The notes under the pieces were generated by a model. It had not been told where the DNA came from and searched no databases. It was given only the letters and a program-made list of their open reading frames with translations. This document shows, piece after piece, positions 32,676-45,955 of a DNA stretch of 64,000 nt. A program made the translations under genes and the position numbers. Position 1 is the first letter of the stretch, and every line of letters starts with the position of its first letter. This DNA is from Protea cynaroides. Lineage: Eukaryota > Streptophyta > Magnoliopsida > Proteales > Proteaceae. The stretch spans positions 52,295,322-52,359,321 of the forward strand of contig CM053269.1 in NCBI GenBank assembly GCA_028583415.1, in the 5' to 3' direction.

Positions 32676-34129
32676 ATTAGATTTGTTTTTCTTATCACTT
32701 TTAATTACTTTCTTTTACATCTTTCCATTATATTTTTATCTTCCATTGGGGACAATGTCAGATTTAAGTGTGGGGGGAGGAATTAAGATTTCTCTTTTGT
32801 TTTATTTTTATTTTTATTTTTTATGTTTTATTTTTAATTTTTGTATGATGTGTTAGAGCTAAAAAAAAATTAACTTTAAAAAAAAAATTCACTTCAATAG
32901 ACTAAGAAAATATGTATGCCATGGATTGAAACTATTTGAACGTAAAAAAATTACATGTATGAATTAGTTGAAACAACTTGCTAAATGAGCTTTGAATAAC
33001 ATTGATAGTTGCATTTAGAGGTAAAACATGCATGTTTAGTAGATGAAATCCAACCAAGCGAGCTTTTGAGTCAAACTAGACTGAGACATCTATGTCAGTC
33101 TTTGTTTTCTTTGAAGAGTGATATTCTATTATGGTTTTGTATCTCTAGAACTTGCTTTGAACCGTGTTAAGATTACATTGATATGCATAGATATGAAGAT
33201 GATAAAGGCAAATAGGATTTTACAACCACTTAGCTTAAATGACCAACCTTATATTTTTTTTTTACCCTTAGTGGACCCACTTTGAGCTTTTAAACTATAT
33301 TCTTCATTGAACCCTAAACCATGAGCCTTGAATTATTTGTTTTTCTCATGTTTTACCAACCTTTGAGCTAATAGAGCATTGAGAATTATCTAATGGGTTT
33401 GAGAGAGATATGTATTGAATAAGTGTGGGGGTGCTATTCTCAAAAGTGATGGTTGTATGTCAAGAAGTGGGATGTAATGGGAGGAAATGGTCCTTGTTAT
33501 GCTTGAAATGTCATGCTCTTCTAAAGGGAAAAAAATTCAAATAGCAAAGTATAGTTCTCAAATGAAAAGAAAAAGAATGAAAGAAAAAGAAACTAGAGTT
33601 TGGGATGTTTTGTTGAAGAGCTTTATTTATGAGCCCTTATCATTTTGATTGCTCAATTTTTTTGTCTTAATGCTCTATTAGTTTCTTGGGTTTTAACGTC
33701 AGCACATTTTTCTTATCCGTACCTTGAACCCTAGCCCCATTACAATCTTGATAAAGACCTTTTGATTCATGTATATGTGTATTCTAAGTAATGGAGATTT
33801 TGATGAATAAGCAAGCCTATGGTAGTGCATCTTCATAGAAAGATCTTGAGTAAAACAGTTAAACCTTGAATTCTTGAGTGAGTAGAGAGAATCCCAAGAG
33901 AAAATCTATTAAACATTCGCATGTTTACTTTTGAGTAAGACTGATATGTTAGATATTGCACATACTAACTAAGTGACCTTTGACTATGACATATATTGTT
34001 CTCTTGATCTCTTGAATTAGTTTCTGATTCATGGTACACATATTCTTTGAATGCTGTGGGATGAAAGTAAAAAAAAAATTTAGTATTTAGTTTGTCCGAG
34101 GACGTGCAAGAGCTAAGTATAGGGGATTT
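32676..34129. other. 3' untranslated interior of the gypsy element
   Basis: AT-rich non-coding sequence with GTGTGGGGGGAGG near 32770, similar to internal polypurine motifs of this retrotransposon type. No frame has homology. Confidence 0.6.
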
Positions 34130-35465
34130 TGATGGATTCATACTTTTATATATTTATTTCTCTCATATTTAGTCTATTTAACATATTATATGTCTTATGG
34201 TACTCATTTGTGATGATTCCTTATATATAAGACATTGGTAGAAAGTATTGGTAATTTACGTTTAAAATTCTGATATTTTCAATAATGACCTTCTGAATTT
34301 CATGCAGGTTTTTAATATATGGAAAGAATTCTAGAAATCAAACGCGATCCAAAAATCTGATCTAGAAAGCTGATTTGAATTCAAATCAGAGAAGGAAGAT
34401 TACCACACATAGAAGATTTACTATTAGAAGGATTTGATTGATTGTCATAAATCTTGAAGAGAATATATACCTCTATAGAATATTACAAAGATTGACAGGT
34501 TTAGGGGTGACATTTGGTTAATAATGGAATGATTCTCTATCTAATCTAGGCAAGAGGATTTTGTTTAATCTTTATTTCCATGTAATAAGGTTGTCAATTC
34601 TAGACATACTGATTTTAATCTTCTCTACTCTGGCTATTTAAGCAATGTAAAGGCTACATAATAGAGGATCTAAAAATTATTGAGAAGATAGTTTTATTTC
34701 TTTTGTCTTTGTTTCTATCATATCTAGCTAAGTACTTTAGTCGATTCAAATGAATTCAATCCGGTTAGTAAAATAGTGAGATTCTATTTTTAATTTTAAT
34801 CATTTTTCTATTCAAATATCTATGTTTCTTGATTTTTCAAGTTAATGGTTGCATGATTCAGTTTATTAAGAGACCTATTAATTGATTGAGTTATGTAATT
34901 TATTGCTAACCTGAATCCATAATCCGTAATTGTTATGGTGTTTAGGAAAAGTAGCAATTGAGCAGAACAATTATGATCCAAGTTTGTGTTACTTGCTTAA
35001 AGGAAACATAGAATGAATTAAATAATCTGACGCTTGTTAGATTGTTGTTCATCTTTAACTCCCTCCGAGAGTGTAATGCTATCATTAAATTCATGAGGAT
35101 TGCTTAATACCAATTGGTTTATTGATAAGAATTAATTTGTGTGCTGGGTTCAAATTAATGAAATTAGGAAAGGTAAGGATTGTTTGACTTTTTGATAATC
35201 CTTGGTTAAATATTTGAATAGAGAATAATATATATGAGGTCAGTGATCAATTTGCAGCCGTGAGTAAATTTCTTTGAATCGACATCATCTTCCATTGAAC
35301 TTTTGTTACTTAATTTTGTTGTCAATTAAATTACAGAAGAAAATCCCCCTTTTTCTTGGTAAGTAGACAATTTGATTAACTAGTCTCTGTGGATCGATCT
35401 TTACTTATCATTACTATTCATTGTAGGTAGAGTAATTTATTTTTTGTTGTGCTCGACACGCATCA
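34130..35465 (+). repeat. 3' LTR of the gypsy element
   Basis: 1336 bp, ends CGCATCA, followed by the TSD TAACC. Confidence 0.9.
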
Positions 35466-35479
35466 TAACCCTATTAAAT

Positions 35480-36870
35480 AATAAAGTAAAATAGGTAGTT
35501 CATCTCTTTAAAAGGGTAATTTGGTCTTTAAAAAAATATTGGACTCCCACCGTTACCATCTAATGGAATATACTTAACGCATGGGACTATTTGGATTTTA
35601 ATAGTTATTTAGGGGAGGAAATTGTCTTTTTTGAAACCTTTGGGGGTCAATGGTCAATAAGGTAAGTTACAGGGGAGGTAACTGTCTTTTACCCTTCTTT
35701 TTTTTACCGAACTTAAAGAAAAAGAGCAGCAACAACAACTACCCATGCCGCCGCCACAATTTCCTTCTCCATCCCCACCTCCTCCTTCACCACCCCCCAT
35801 TTTCTCCTCCTTGGTTTCAAGGGTAGACTGGTGAATCGATAAATCGATTTGAAACTCCATGAGTTCTCAAATTTGGGGATTTTGATTCAGTGTTTACAAG
35901 CAACAAATCGACCATAGCAAGAGGTTCGAACACATCCCATAATTCGTTTAAATAAGTTCTTCTGCATCATCCATTTCACTACTTGGGACAGGCCGAGATT
36001 GATGAAAGAGGCTTGATTGCATGAGCAGGAAAAGAAATTATTGGTAGAGACACTTTGGTTTTCTGGCCAAAGAAAAGAAGGTACAGATCAATCTCTACTC
36101 AGAAAATCTGAATTCGTGGCAGAGCTTCAATGAATTTTTGTCTCCATGGATTTTTTTTCCTTACAAACTCAAGTTTTCTTTTCTAGAGATATTATTATCT
36201 TGCTTCAACAAATTCATGGTAGGCTATACTTTCTTTTTTATTTCTTCAAAGCGCAGGATGCTGTTGTTGAGATTTTTCTTTACTTAGAAATTCTTCAGTG
36301 ATATCCTCTCCTCTATGTTGAACAAGATATTGAGCTATTTCCATGTCTGGGTCTGTTGAGTTCTTCACTACTGGTTCAGATAGAAATGGTGGTTTCTCCA
36401 TTGAAAACACCCAAAAATATTGATCAGAAAGAAAAGATTTGTTTATTGATTGTTTTATTGGGATTTTTTTTGGGTTTTATGGGTAAATGATATGCTGGAA
36501 AGCGAGAAGGAATTGCTTGGGAGGTGGCACGAAGATGGAAGGGATGTAAGAGTGTTTCTCAAACAGTTTTATTTTCAACTATGTTAAGAGAAAGGTTAAT
36601 GAGTGTCAGATTGGTAGTTGCGATCACGAGGAAGAGGCGGAGGAAGAGGAGGGAGTAGCTGGGTAGAACCACAGAGGGAAGAGAAGGCATCGTTGTGATC
36701 ACGAATCTAGGTTTTTTTTTTTTTTAATGCTTTTTACAATAAGGGTAAAATAGACATTTTAAATTTTCTATTAGATTATTTAACAACAGGGGTGCGATTG
36801 ACATTATTGGGCAAGTTTTTGGTTGGGTAATTTAAAGGTAAAGTTCAAGGGGGGTGGGTTAAATTTTCCC
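35480..36870. mobile_element. Probable Mutator-like non-autonomous element, right end only
   Basis: The stretch has the layout seen in the complete elements at 50605 and 59193: an 'aagggtaatttggtctttaa' subterminal segment near 35513, pyrimidine-rich interior, and a right end gggtgggttaaattttccc near 36853-36871 similar to the end at 61122. No matching left terminal repeat or TSD was found, so boundaries are uncertain. Confidence 0.4.
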
Positions 36871-37149
36871 TTCTCTATTTTACCAGTGTCAATGATTCAT
36901 TGCCACATGTTAAAAGAAAAATATGTTCCATTAATTTGAAACTGACTCCTGAAAGGATGCCTAAAAAGACCGAGCAGGAAACAAGTGCACCCGACATGAC
37001 CAGTCGGTCTTCTGAGGGGATTGAGATCCTTTGTAGTGAGGCCGCCCTTACAGTGAAGAGCCCACCCACTCAAAGTGGATCTGCGTGTATCCCGATGCAC
37101 TTTGAGTGGATCGCAATATGTGCCAACCCACTTTGAGAGAATGAGATCT

Positions 37150-37793
37150 TCACTACACAGGTGTCTCACTATAGAGGATATTTTTCCCATATAAGGAGTC
37201 CTACTCCTTATGGAATACAAAAGCAAAGATGGAGCTGCCACTCTTGGATATCCAGAGCCAACTCTATCCCTATTAAGAGTCATTTCCCAGAAGAGTATGC
37301 CTATGAAGAACCCCGACTTATTCGAAGTCAGTCGATCACATCCAGCTCCAGCAAGCTTCCCATCTACGAAGGGATTCAAGGACAGAGCGACACATGTCAC
37401 CAATAAATATTGGGACTCGGCCATCCACACCTCGGTTTCCTACTACTCAAACACTGAGACTAGGAGGCATTACAACTGTCCAATACGAATGGCAGGCAAT
37501 CTGTCTTATCTGTATAACAATAAATACGACCCCGACGCTCCATGCCTCACTCTATAAATATGAATAGTCCCTAAGATAATCCCTAATGAGCTTTTTAGTG
37601 CACAAACTCTATCTACGGCTCCACTTATATACTGGAGCTCATCATTGTGTAAGCTCCTAATTGTTTAACTTAGGCATTGGAGTGTCCTCTGGGCTGAGTC
37701 GCCCAATCACTTCTGCCTCTTTTCTGTGATCGTAGGTTCAATTTGCCTCAAACCGACAAAGCGATTTCCGACTGCAACACCACGTATTCTCTA
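37150..37793 (+). mobile_element. Diverged LTR remnant
   Basis: The last 120 bp (aacttaggcattggagtgtc, then ctgagtcgcccaatcac, then cgatttccgactgcaaca) align in order with the 3' end of the LTR family at 13366-14124 read on its minus strand. The region upstream also contains shared words such as aggagtcctactcctta. It is a related but distinct LTR. Confidence 0.5.
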
Positions 37794-37829
37794 TTAAGCG
37801 ATGGATACTGTTCACTAGTTAGGTTTTTC

Positions 37830-38453
37830 TAAGGGTGTCAACGGGCCGGTCCGGGCCGATTTCAGTAAGGGCTGAACCGGCGTCCGATTTTATCAGCCCA
37901 ACTCAAAACATGTCCATTAAGAGTTCGGGCTGGGTTGGGCTGCGCTGGACACAATAACTAACGGGCTGGTCTGGTGTCGATTTGTTATCGGGCTAGGCTT
38001 ATTGAGGTGATTTTGGACTGGTTCGGTCCGGACCGGGCTTATCAAGCTTATCGGGCCTATTTTTTATGTAAGATATATAACCTATTTTATTATTTTTATC
38101 TATAAAATTAGCATCATTCATTCTATATGTATGTAATTCAGTAAATTATAACAATTAACATACTCTTTTTTCAACTAATAGATTCATATAATCTTTCGGA
38201 TCAAGAAGTGAACTATAATAGTGCAATATAATCATCAAAATTTAAAACTATTAAAATTAAGAAACGGGCCGGTCCGATCTGATTTCAGTTTGGACTGAAA
38301 CAGTGTCAGTCTTTACAAGTCGAGACAGAAACCTGTCCATTAAGGTTCGGTCCCAGTCCAGGCTAGGTTCGGGTTATATCGGGCCTGCTCGGTCTGTGCT
38401 ACCGGGCCAACTGGGTCCGTGCTATCGGGCCGGGCCCATTTTTGACACTCTTA
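37830..38453. mobile_element. hAT-like non-autonomous element with 8-bp TSD
   Basis: The ends TAAGGGTGTCAACGGGCC and GGGCCCATTTTTGACACTCTTA are inverted repeats. The TSD GGTTTTTC is at 37822-37829 and 38454-38461. The interior is rich in GGGCCGGTCCGG-type motifs and has no coding capacity. The same family occurs at 57582-58245 with its own perfect 8-bp TSD. Confidence 0.85.
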
Positions 38454-38461
38454 GGTTTTTC

Positions 38462-39010
38462 TAAGGGTGTCAAATCTGGGCCCGGCCCGGTAGCACAGAC
38501 CTAGCCAGCCCGATATAATCCAAACTCAGCCCAGACCTAGCCTTAATGGATAGGTTTCGGTATGGGATTGTAAAGCCCGACACTATTTTAGTCCAAACCA
38601 AAATCGGACTAGACTGACCCATTTAGAAACCCGAACTAACCCAAACCAGTTCGAATCAATAATACCCAACCCAAACACCAGTAAAGCTGGTTAAGAAACC
38701 CGAGCTAGCCCGAATTGATTCTTTTTGCTATTCAAATAATAACCAATTGACCAATGATCTAAAGATTCTAACCAAATAAATGCAAATACGCAATCCATTA
38801 TCCATGTTCAGATACCTTTAAGATCAATCAAAATTCAACCGCTTACAATTCTATTAAATTTATTGATAGAAATAAAAAAAAATAGTTATATAGAATAGGC
38901 CAGATAAATTCGAGAAGCCCGAACCAAACTGAGCCAATCCTAAATCGATCCGATATGCGGAGCCCGATAACAAACCAATACCAACATGTTCAGCCCAACC
39001 CACCCCAGCC
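38462..39010. mobile_element. Second hAT-like copy, inverted and truncated, abutting the first
   Basis: It begins TAAGGGTGTCAAATCTGGGC exactly at the base after the TSD of the first element and is its reverse complement in content. It stops at CCCAGCC, about 110 bp short of the family's other end, where a different element begins. Confidence 0.7.
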
Positions 39011-39965
39011 TAAGGATGTAAATGGATAGCCGAAAATCTGAATTTGATTTGAATCTATAGCCGTTTAGGGGAATCTGAATCCGAACAATCAGATTTGGAT
39101 GCAGCTTCAGATAGGTGGGATTGGATGCAAATGCGAATTCGGATAGTACTCTAAAAGAGCAGATTATATCCGCTCCGATCCGTTTAAATATTTAAATAGA
39201 TTCCATATTAAAAAAAAGATTAAAACCTGACTTTACGTATTTCTAGGGTACAATTTTCATATTAATAAATATTAAAACCTAATTTAACGTGAGCTGCTTA
39301 AAAATCAGTTTCCTTATTAATAAATATTAAAACCTAAATTAACGTTACTTACTTAGAAATTAGCTTCCATATCAATAACAATTATTACTTAATTTAACAT
39401 CACAAATTAGTTTCTATATTAATAAATATTAAAACCTAAATTAACGTCACTTACCTAGAAATCAGCTTCCATATTAATTTAACGTCATCTCTCTATAACT
39501 AATTGAGTTTTAGGGTTTTTAGTTTTCTCACGAGAGGCAAAGCCGTGGAGGAAGATGGAGAGGGATTTCATCTTTGTTTTTCGCTACAAAATATTGCCCC
39601 ATTAGAATCTCTCTTTTTCCTTTACTCCAAATGTGTTGGTCAGACGCAGAAGAAGAACAACAACATCAACCAAAGAAGAAAAAGAAGCTCCCTTTGAAGC
39701 AGATGAGGAAGAACATGTAAACACCAACGATGTAGAAGTTCTTTGACGAAGAAGAAATAGAAAGCAGAATTTTTTTGAGGAAGAAAAAGCAAAGAAGAAG
39801 GAAATATTATTAACAAAGAAGAAACAGGGAAGGATTTGGAAAATGATTTACTCACTTGTCGGATTCAAATCAGATTATTACCAGATATCCGGTTAAAATG
39901 CAAATTCAAATTTGGATTTAATTTTTAGAAATCCGCCGGATGCGGAGGCGAATTCGGATAAGGTG
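39011..39965. mobile_element. Third, different hAT/MITE-like repeat (TAAGGATGTAAATGG type), partial
   Basis: The left end TAAGGATGTAAATGGATAGC and 'GAATCTGAATCCGAACAATC'-like subterminal text are a common plant hAT-MITE pattern. The right part (39880-39960) returns to the same vocabulary, but no clean terminal repeat or TSD is seen. The A/T-rich and purine-rich interior includes a short frame at 39503-39697 without homology. Confidence 0.45.
39225..39485. repeat. Degenerate ~70-bp tandem repeats
   Basis: The phrase attaataaatattaaaacct recurs with nearby aatttaacgt and gaaatcagcttccatat four or five times. Confidence 0.7.
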
Positions 39966-40983
39966 GTTAGTGTTGGATTTGTGTGGCCCAACACAGGTTT
40001 ATTGTGTTGATTTTATATATTCTCTTTGGGCATTTCTATCTCTATTTTGAGGTATATATATGTGGCATGTTGCTTATATATTTTATGGCTTATAAATTGT
40101 TTATATGGTACCATTGTTTCTAGTTCATTGTATTAATAGATTGATTTTATAGATGATTATTCAAATGAGTCACTTTGTAGTCCTCAACTTAACCGCACCT
40201 ATCATGATACGCTATGTGTTTACATAGGCATTGATTGAACCATGATAGGTTTGAGGGGTACAAGTTAAAATTGCTTAGACTATGGAAGACATGGGGACTA
40301 GTCTCTCGATGGTCAGGGCACATAGGGTCTGTGAAGTCCTTCATAAAAATACCTCATATACGTTGAGTGGTGATCTTAGTGCCTAATGTTCATTGCCAGT
40401 GACTTGACAATTATGAGAGTGTACACGTGCCTACAAACTGTCAATTTGGACAAATTTATCTTGTTTGATTTTGCATCAAATGTTTTTATTTATAAATATA
40501 AAATATTATGTATCTTTATTTTTCTTTACAAAACCAGTGATTTTTTTTTTTTTTATGAAAAAAGAGGCAATTTTGTATTTTGGGTCCCTATTTATTATCT
40601 AGGGGCACTTGTGGTAATTATCAAGATATGCCAAAAGATAATCTGGATATGGCATTAGGAGACTAGCATCTCACTTAGGTTTGGACTTTATGACTGGTCA
40701 TCTCTACCCTAGAGATATAATCATATAAATACATCTCAATGTCACACAGGCAAGGAGAGGAAAAGCTCGAAATACCAAGTTATGGTATACCTGTCCAGTT
40801 GGGGTGAACACCCAAATTGCTTGTGAGATCCTTAGATATCAAGTGGTTGGTTAAAAAATTATCCAGAATTCTTCAACAAAAGGTATTTTTAAATCATCAA
40901 ACAAAAAAGGTATGTCATTCTATTTAATTTCTAGGATTAAACAAGTAACATGACATTTGTAATAGATTTTCAGATTTGGTATG
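39966..40983. other. No gene recognised
   Basis: AT-rich repeat-like DNA; poly-T at 40541. The 90-residue frame at 40386-40658 is hydrophobic low-complexity without a family match. Confidence 0.35.
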
Positions 40984-41110
40984 TGTTATGGGAGAAAAAC
41001 ATTACCCAATGAAAATCTTACACGTGGCAACCAATATCCTCGAAGCCGACCAGGTATGATAGAGTAGTGCTTGACTTATCCTGTTCGAAGTTACAGTCCT
41101 CTTAGGACAC
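40984..41110 (+). mobile_element. Fragment of the 13366-type LTR
   Basis: tgttatgggagaaaaacatt then acccaatgaaaatcttacac matches the start of the minus-strand LTR at 14124. Homology fades within about 130 bp. Confidence 0.65.
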
Positions 41111-41330
41111 TCATGTGCCTCTGATTCTCTCTGTTTTTCTTGTTTTGTTGAACATCCAAATCTCCTTTGCTACATTTGTTCCTACCATTAACTAGTTAAT
41201 TGCTTGTGGTTCTCCACCAGATGTCACCTTCCAAGTCGAATCTTAATTTGTTCCAAATTCAGTGCAATTTTATACCGTATTAAAAGTTTAGGGAAATAGC
41301 GTGGCTATTACAAACAAAATTAAAGGGAAA

Positions 41331-41331
<1 letters not shown>

Positions 41332-41371
<40 letters not shown>
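41332..41371. repeat. (GA)n microsatellite
   Basis: About 20 GA units. Confidence 0.95.
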
Positions 41372-41373
<2 letters not shown>

Positions 41374-41583
41374 GAAACATTTCAGCGCAAAAAAAGGATG
41401 TTCAAATTTGGTTTTCACATTTTTTATTTTTTTTCTCACTTGTTTCCTCATTTTCTCGCCCTTATTCTACTTCCAAACCATTCGGACCATTAGATTTCTA
41501 CAACGCCAGTTATTGCCCATCCAATGGCTGCTTACCCTCTTCTATTGATATTGCAATAGGAGAAGTCCCGATCCTAAAAATAA

Positions 41584-41745
41584 GAATCCAAATCCTCTCC
41601 TCCTAGAGGTTCAAGAGGCGGGGCGGCTACCACCAACTGATATCCAATACGTGGGTGTCAGCTGAATCCGAGCCCTCCATCTGAGCCAATAAGGTGAGCC
41701 GACAAGGGGTGTCGGCCTATGTACCGACTATTCCATGGATCGGGA
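41584..41745. mobile_element. Truncated foldback MITE of the GGATCCAAATCCTCTCCTCC family
   Basis: gaatccaaatcctctcctcc then aggcggggcggctaccacc, shared with the complete copies at 53660 and 56698. The right arm is missing. Confidence 0.6.
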
Positions 41746-41915
41746 GCAATCGGAAAAGCCAGACCGGTACGCTATCTCTTGGAATCCTAACCTAAATAGG
41801 GTGCTACCAACAATTGCATTAATCTACATATGTCTCCCCCCGTATGAATATGTTAGATACCTGTGACTCGATTAGTGAAATAGTATCTCTCTCCAAAAAA
41901 GCATGTTTTTTTTTA

Positions 41916-42176
<261 letters not shown>

Positions 42177-42394
42177 TTAAAAATAAAAAGGAATATTAAT
42201 AATTAAATAATTATATATATACTGTGAAGAGATATTGAAATTACCCCAGTAAATTAAAAAAAATGAAATTACTAAGATTGGTCTCTTCAATCATTCACCG
42301 CTTACTGCTTATAAAAGTAAAAAGAACAGCTCTCTATTCTTCAATCCTCATGAACTCCTTACACTTAAAATAAATAAAAAAATAAATAAAATAA

Positions 42395-42397
<3 letters not shown>

Positions 42398-42468
<71 letters not shown>
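42398..42468. repeat. (TA)n microsatellite
   Basis: About 35 TA units. Confidence 0.95.
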
Positions 42469-42470
<2 letters not shown>

Positions 42471-42479
42471 TCATGAACT

Positions 42480-42714
42480 CAGATATAACAACATGAACAT
42501 CTGCGAAAAAAATCTTCTGTAATATTATGTTATAGCAGATTTGATCCTGGCCATTAGGAGTGCATCGGCAACAGATATAACAACATGAACATCTGCGAAA
42601 AAAATCTTCTGTAATATTATGTTATAGTAGAGTTGATTCTGATCATTAAGAGTGCATTGGTCACGTGTGCCGATGCACTCCTAATGGCCAGGATCAAATC
42701 TGCTACACCAAAGT
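42480..42714. mobile_element. Foldback element with internal 92-bp duplication
   Basis: agatataacaacatgaacat repeats at 42481 and 42573 (92-bp period). The segment gcagatttgatcctggccat / taggagtgcatcgg at about 42536-42569 reappears inverted at 42677-42710. This gives one original arm, one diverged tandem copy of it, and a return arm. Confidence 0.7.
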
Positions 42715-43193
42715 GTTAAAAAGTGTTACAGACGATCTTGGCTCCATTCATTGTCGATGATGAGTTTCCGTACACTTTTAACCAGAAAGATTGTATTCAG
42801 TCGTTTCTTTATTTCCATGACTATTGTATCCGCATAGGCAAAAAACAATCCAACCATCAACAAATAATTACCTGCATGAAGTGTAAAAATTGAGCCAAAT
42901 TGAAAATAGAAATCGAATCAGCTCAATTCAGGTAGGACTGAATCGAAATCAAATATTATTACACCGTAATTGACTTGTGAAAAAATTGAAATCAAAGGGA
43001 CTGATAGATAATTTTAAATTAAACCGATCCACTTTAATAATGGATCGTAAGAGCCCATAAAGTCAATCTTTTGCTAGATATACATAAAGGAAATCGAAAA
43101 TAAAACCAAACCAGCCCGATAATGGTCTGATAGAACCTATGAAACCAATTTTTTTTTTTTACTAAATATAAATATAGAAATCCAAAATCAGAG

Positions 43194-45551
43194 TGTAAGA
43201 CCCGCACTCCATTAACTTGGTCTAACCGTGTCGTGCCAGGTCTTCCCATCATTGCTGGACCAAGTGAACCGATCGTGTGAAGATGGATCACAAAATCAGG
43301 TATGAATCGAGTTAAAAATGCTCAAAAGTATGCGTATGGTCGAATACCTGGGTAGGTATAGTCGACCATAAGGTAAGAAACAAAGGTCACTGATCCAGGA
43401 CCTTACAGTCTATGTTTTGGACCCTATGGTCAACGGATTCTACGATCGTAGGTTATCGACCGTGAGACCCCAGATCAGACTCCGAGATGGAAACTTTTTT
43501 AATTTGAGAAGGATTTCTTTTCTAATGTTGGAGAACTCCATATGGAGAATTTTTCTCTATATAAAGGACGTTCCTCAACCTTTTTCACTCTTTTAAAACA
43601 TTAGTAAACCCTAGAAAAAGAGAAGAAAAGAAAAGAAAAAGAAAGAGAAGAAGAGAAGACTAAGGAGGAGACTGAGAGAAGAGTTTCATAGACTCTCTGC
43701 AACAAGTAATGTATGAACCTTGTCTCTGTAGCCTTAGAACACTATGAGAAAAGGTTTTTAATGTAAATTGAGATATCAAACCCAAGTAAGAATGCAACCC
43801 TGGGAATTGCTAAGCAAGCCTCCACGGGGAAACCATGGAGAATATATTAGAGTAATTAGTTGGTAAAACTAAGAAACTTAGTCTTAGAATAATCATTAGG
43901 ATAAACCCAATTGAAGAGCTGAAGAGTTGACCCAAGAAGGACTCGGATTGAATGTAGTTTATAACCAGAAATCTCAAGGTCGCAGCTACGGTTGACCATA
44001 GCATGACCAGCATGATCAAAGTATCGACCATAGATATTCAAAAAGAATTCAGAAATCATATGGTCATAGGTACGGTCACATATGGTGTTTCCGTAGAGTA
44101 TCGACCGTAGGCAGTAAGATTGACACAGTATGAGACCATAGGACCAATCAGACACCTATCAGTGCTTTCTTTTGATTTTTTACTACTGTAATATGTTACA
44201 TATGAACCTTAATTTAAATTCATATAACTTTTAAGTTATTAAATCGATTCAAAGAGAATTACAAGGCTTGGAAGGAGATCAAGTTTTGCTAACAGGTGAG
44301 GGAGCAAAACCTAAACTAATTGAATAATAACAAACTGTTTACTTTATTGTGCCCAATACCATGAATGATGCTATGTTTGTATGCTTGTAATATGCATCTC
44401 ACATGTCTTCCAATATTATTGTTATTACTGCTCATGCATGTTTATTTTTGTCTATTTACTACCATATTGATTGATGATGATAGGAATAGGCATGTGATTG
44501 TGTGTGTGTGGTTAGTGTGTTGAATGCAAATGGGGCATCAGGGGAGGACGTGACATTGTGGTCTCTGATCTGATCACCAAACTCTAGCTCTATCTCTACT
44601 CAAGTCTTGCCCACTGACATCGTCGTATCATCATTATCTTAGCAGAACTATTACGTTGTAGGGCATCAGGGGAGGTGGTCTCGGACCGTGTAGTCTCTCA
44701 CTTTGCTAAGGGGGTCTTAGCTCTATCTCTATGGACTTATTAAGGGATGTTAGGGTGAGGCCTTGGATACACTGGATGACATTTAGGAATGGTTAGTTGC
44801 GAGTCCAGTTTGCAAGCCATCGCCAATAGGGACTTACGTGTTGGTATGGGTAAGACATCAGGAGAAGTGTTGGCGGTGTGTGATCTGAACACTTTAGCTC
44901 TATCTCTATTCCATGGTTGGTGCATGTGAGACGACAATGATGTTTGATTCATTTGACAGATTCACACACTTGTGTATAGAGGTGCGGGGGCCACCAAACC
45001 TTTCTATAGCATATTGCAAACTTAAAAATCAGACCAAAGATATTGAATTGAATGCATGCATATGTTTGTTGTATTTTTTTGTTTTACTCACTAAGCCGTG
45101 ATGTGTGTTCACTCTTTCGACGTCGAATATCTTAGTTGATGATGCAGGTCCTACTGTTGAAGATTATGTGAATGCATCGATATACGGACACGTTGCAGCC
45201 ATGGACGTAGAAGCTGTTGAAGATGCGCATGATCCTTCATGTGAATGCAACCAGTGTATTTTTTTTATTAGTTTAACTATATTTGGTTATTGGAACATGT
45301 AACAGATTATTTACCTTTATGTCTTGAGTTTTTGAGAAATAATTAGACTAAATAATTATTATATTATTGTTAGACACTCAGTTCACTATTTATAAAGACT
45401 TCCGCTTATTTGTTTATTATCTCTGATTATTGTTGTGGAATGTGTGTGTAGTTGATATGGTGGGTACTACCTAACGAAGATCCTGATTGAATCGTTAATT
45501 TATTGATGGTTCATCACACTATTCTGATCAATCCAGAATTGAGGTGTGACA
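43194..45551 (+). mobile_element. Solo LTR, 2.36 kb, gypsy type
   Basis: It begins TGTAAGACCCGCACTCC and ends CCAGAATTGAGGTGTGACA, a TG...CA pattern common to long plant chromovirus LTRs. The near-TSD is CAGAG (43189-43193) / CAGAC (45552-45556). Inside, 44520-44905 has three variants of a 'gggcatcaggggagg ... agctctatctctat' repeat. There is no PBS after the right end and no internal coding region, so the element was reduced to one LTR. Confidence 0.7.
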
Positions 45552-45955
45552 CAGACCGATAAGAGCCATTAATTAGTCTGATAAAAGACTGAACCCAAAC
45601 GAGACTGAAACCAAAAAGTTTCTTATTACTGGGCTGTAGTTGGGTTTAAATGCACAAGATAAAAACTGATTCAAACCAGACCAAAATTAAACCGGACTGG
45701 CCATAGACACCATTACCCAAAAAAGAGACAAAAAACGAAAACTATCAACCCACCGCATCCAATAGAGTATTAAAAAAAAGAAAATAACATGAAAAAGCAA
45801 AAATAATTCTGGGCGTGAATGACATCTATTGTTTATGAAGTACCTTTAGAAAAAAGAAATTGACCAATGGATCAATGGCTGTTTAGAATAACACTTTTAC
45901 TTCTGTTTTCCCTCATCTGCTATTATCTCAATCTTTTATGTTTGTTGCGAAAAAC

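Larger units (their letters stand above)
30701..35465 (+). mobile_element. Ty3/gypsy LTR retrotransposon with deleted interior
   Basis: The 5' LTR is 30701-32037 (1337 bp) and the 3' LTR is 34130-35465 (1336 bp); both begin TGATGGATTCATA and end CGACACGCATCA. The PBS at 32043-32060 (TGACGCCGTTGCCGGAGA) is two bases from the tRNA-Asp type used by many plant gypsy elements. AGGGGATTT precedes the 3' LTR. The TSD is perfect: TAACC at 30696-30700 and 35466-35470. The interior is only 2.1 kb and keeps just the integrase C-terminal end. It inserted 555 bp upstream of the AKR start codon. Confidence 0.92.
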
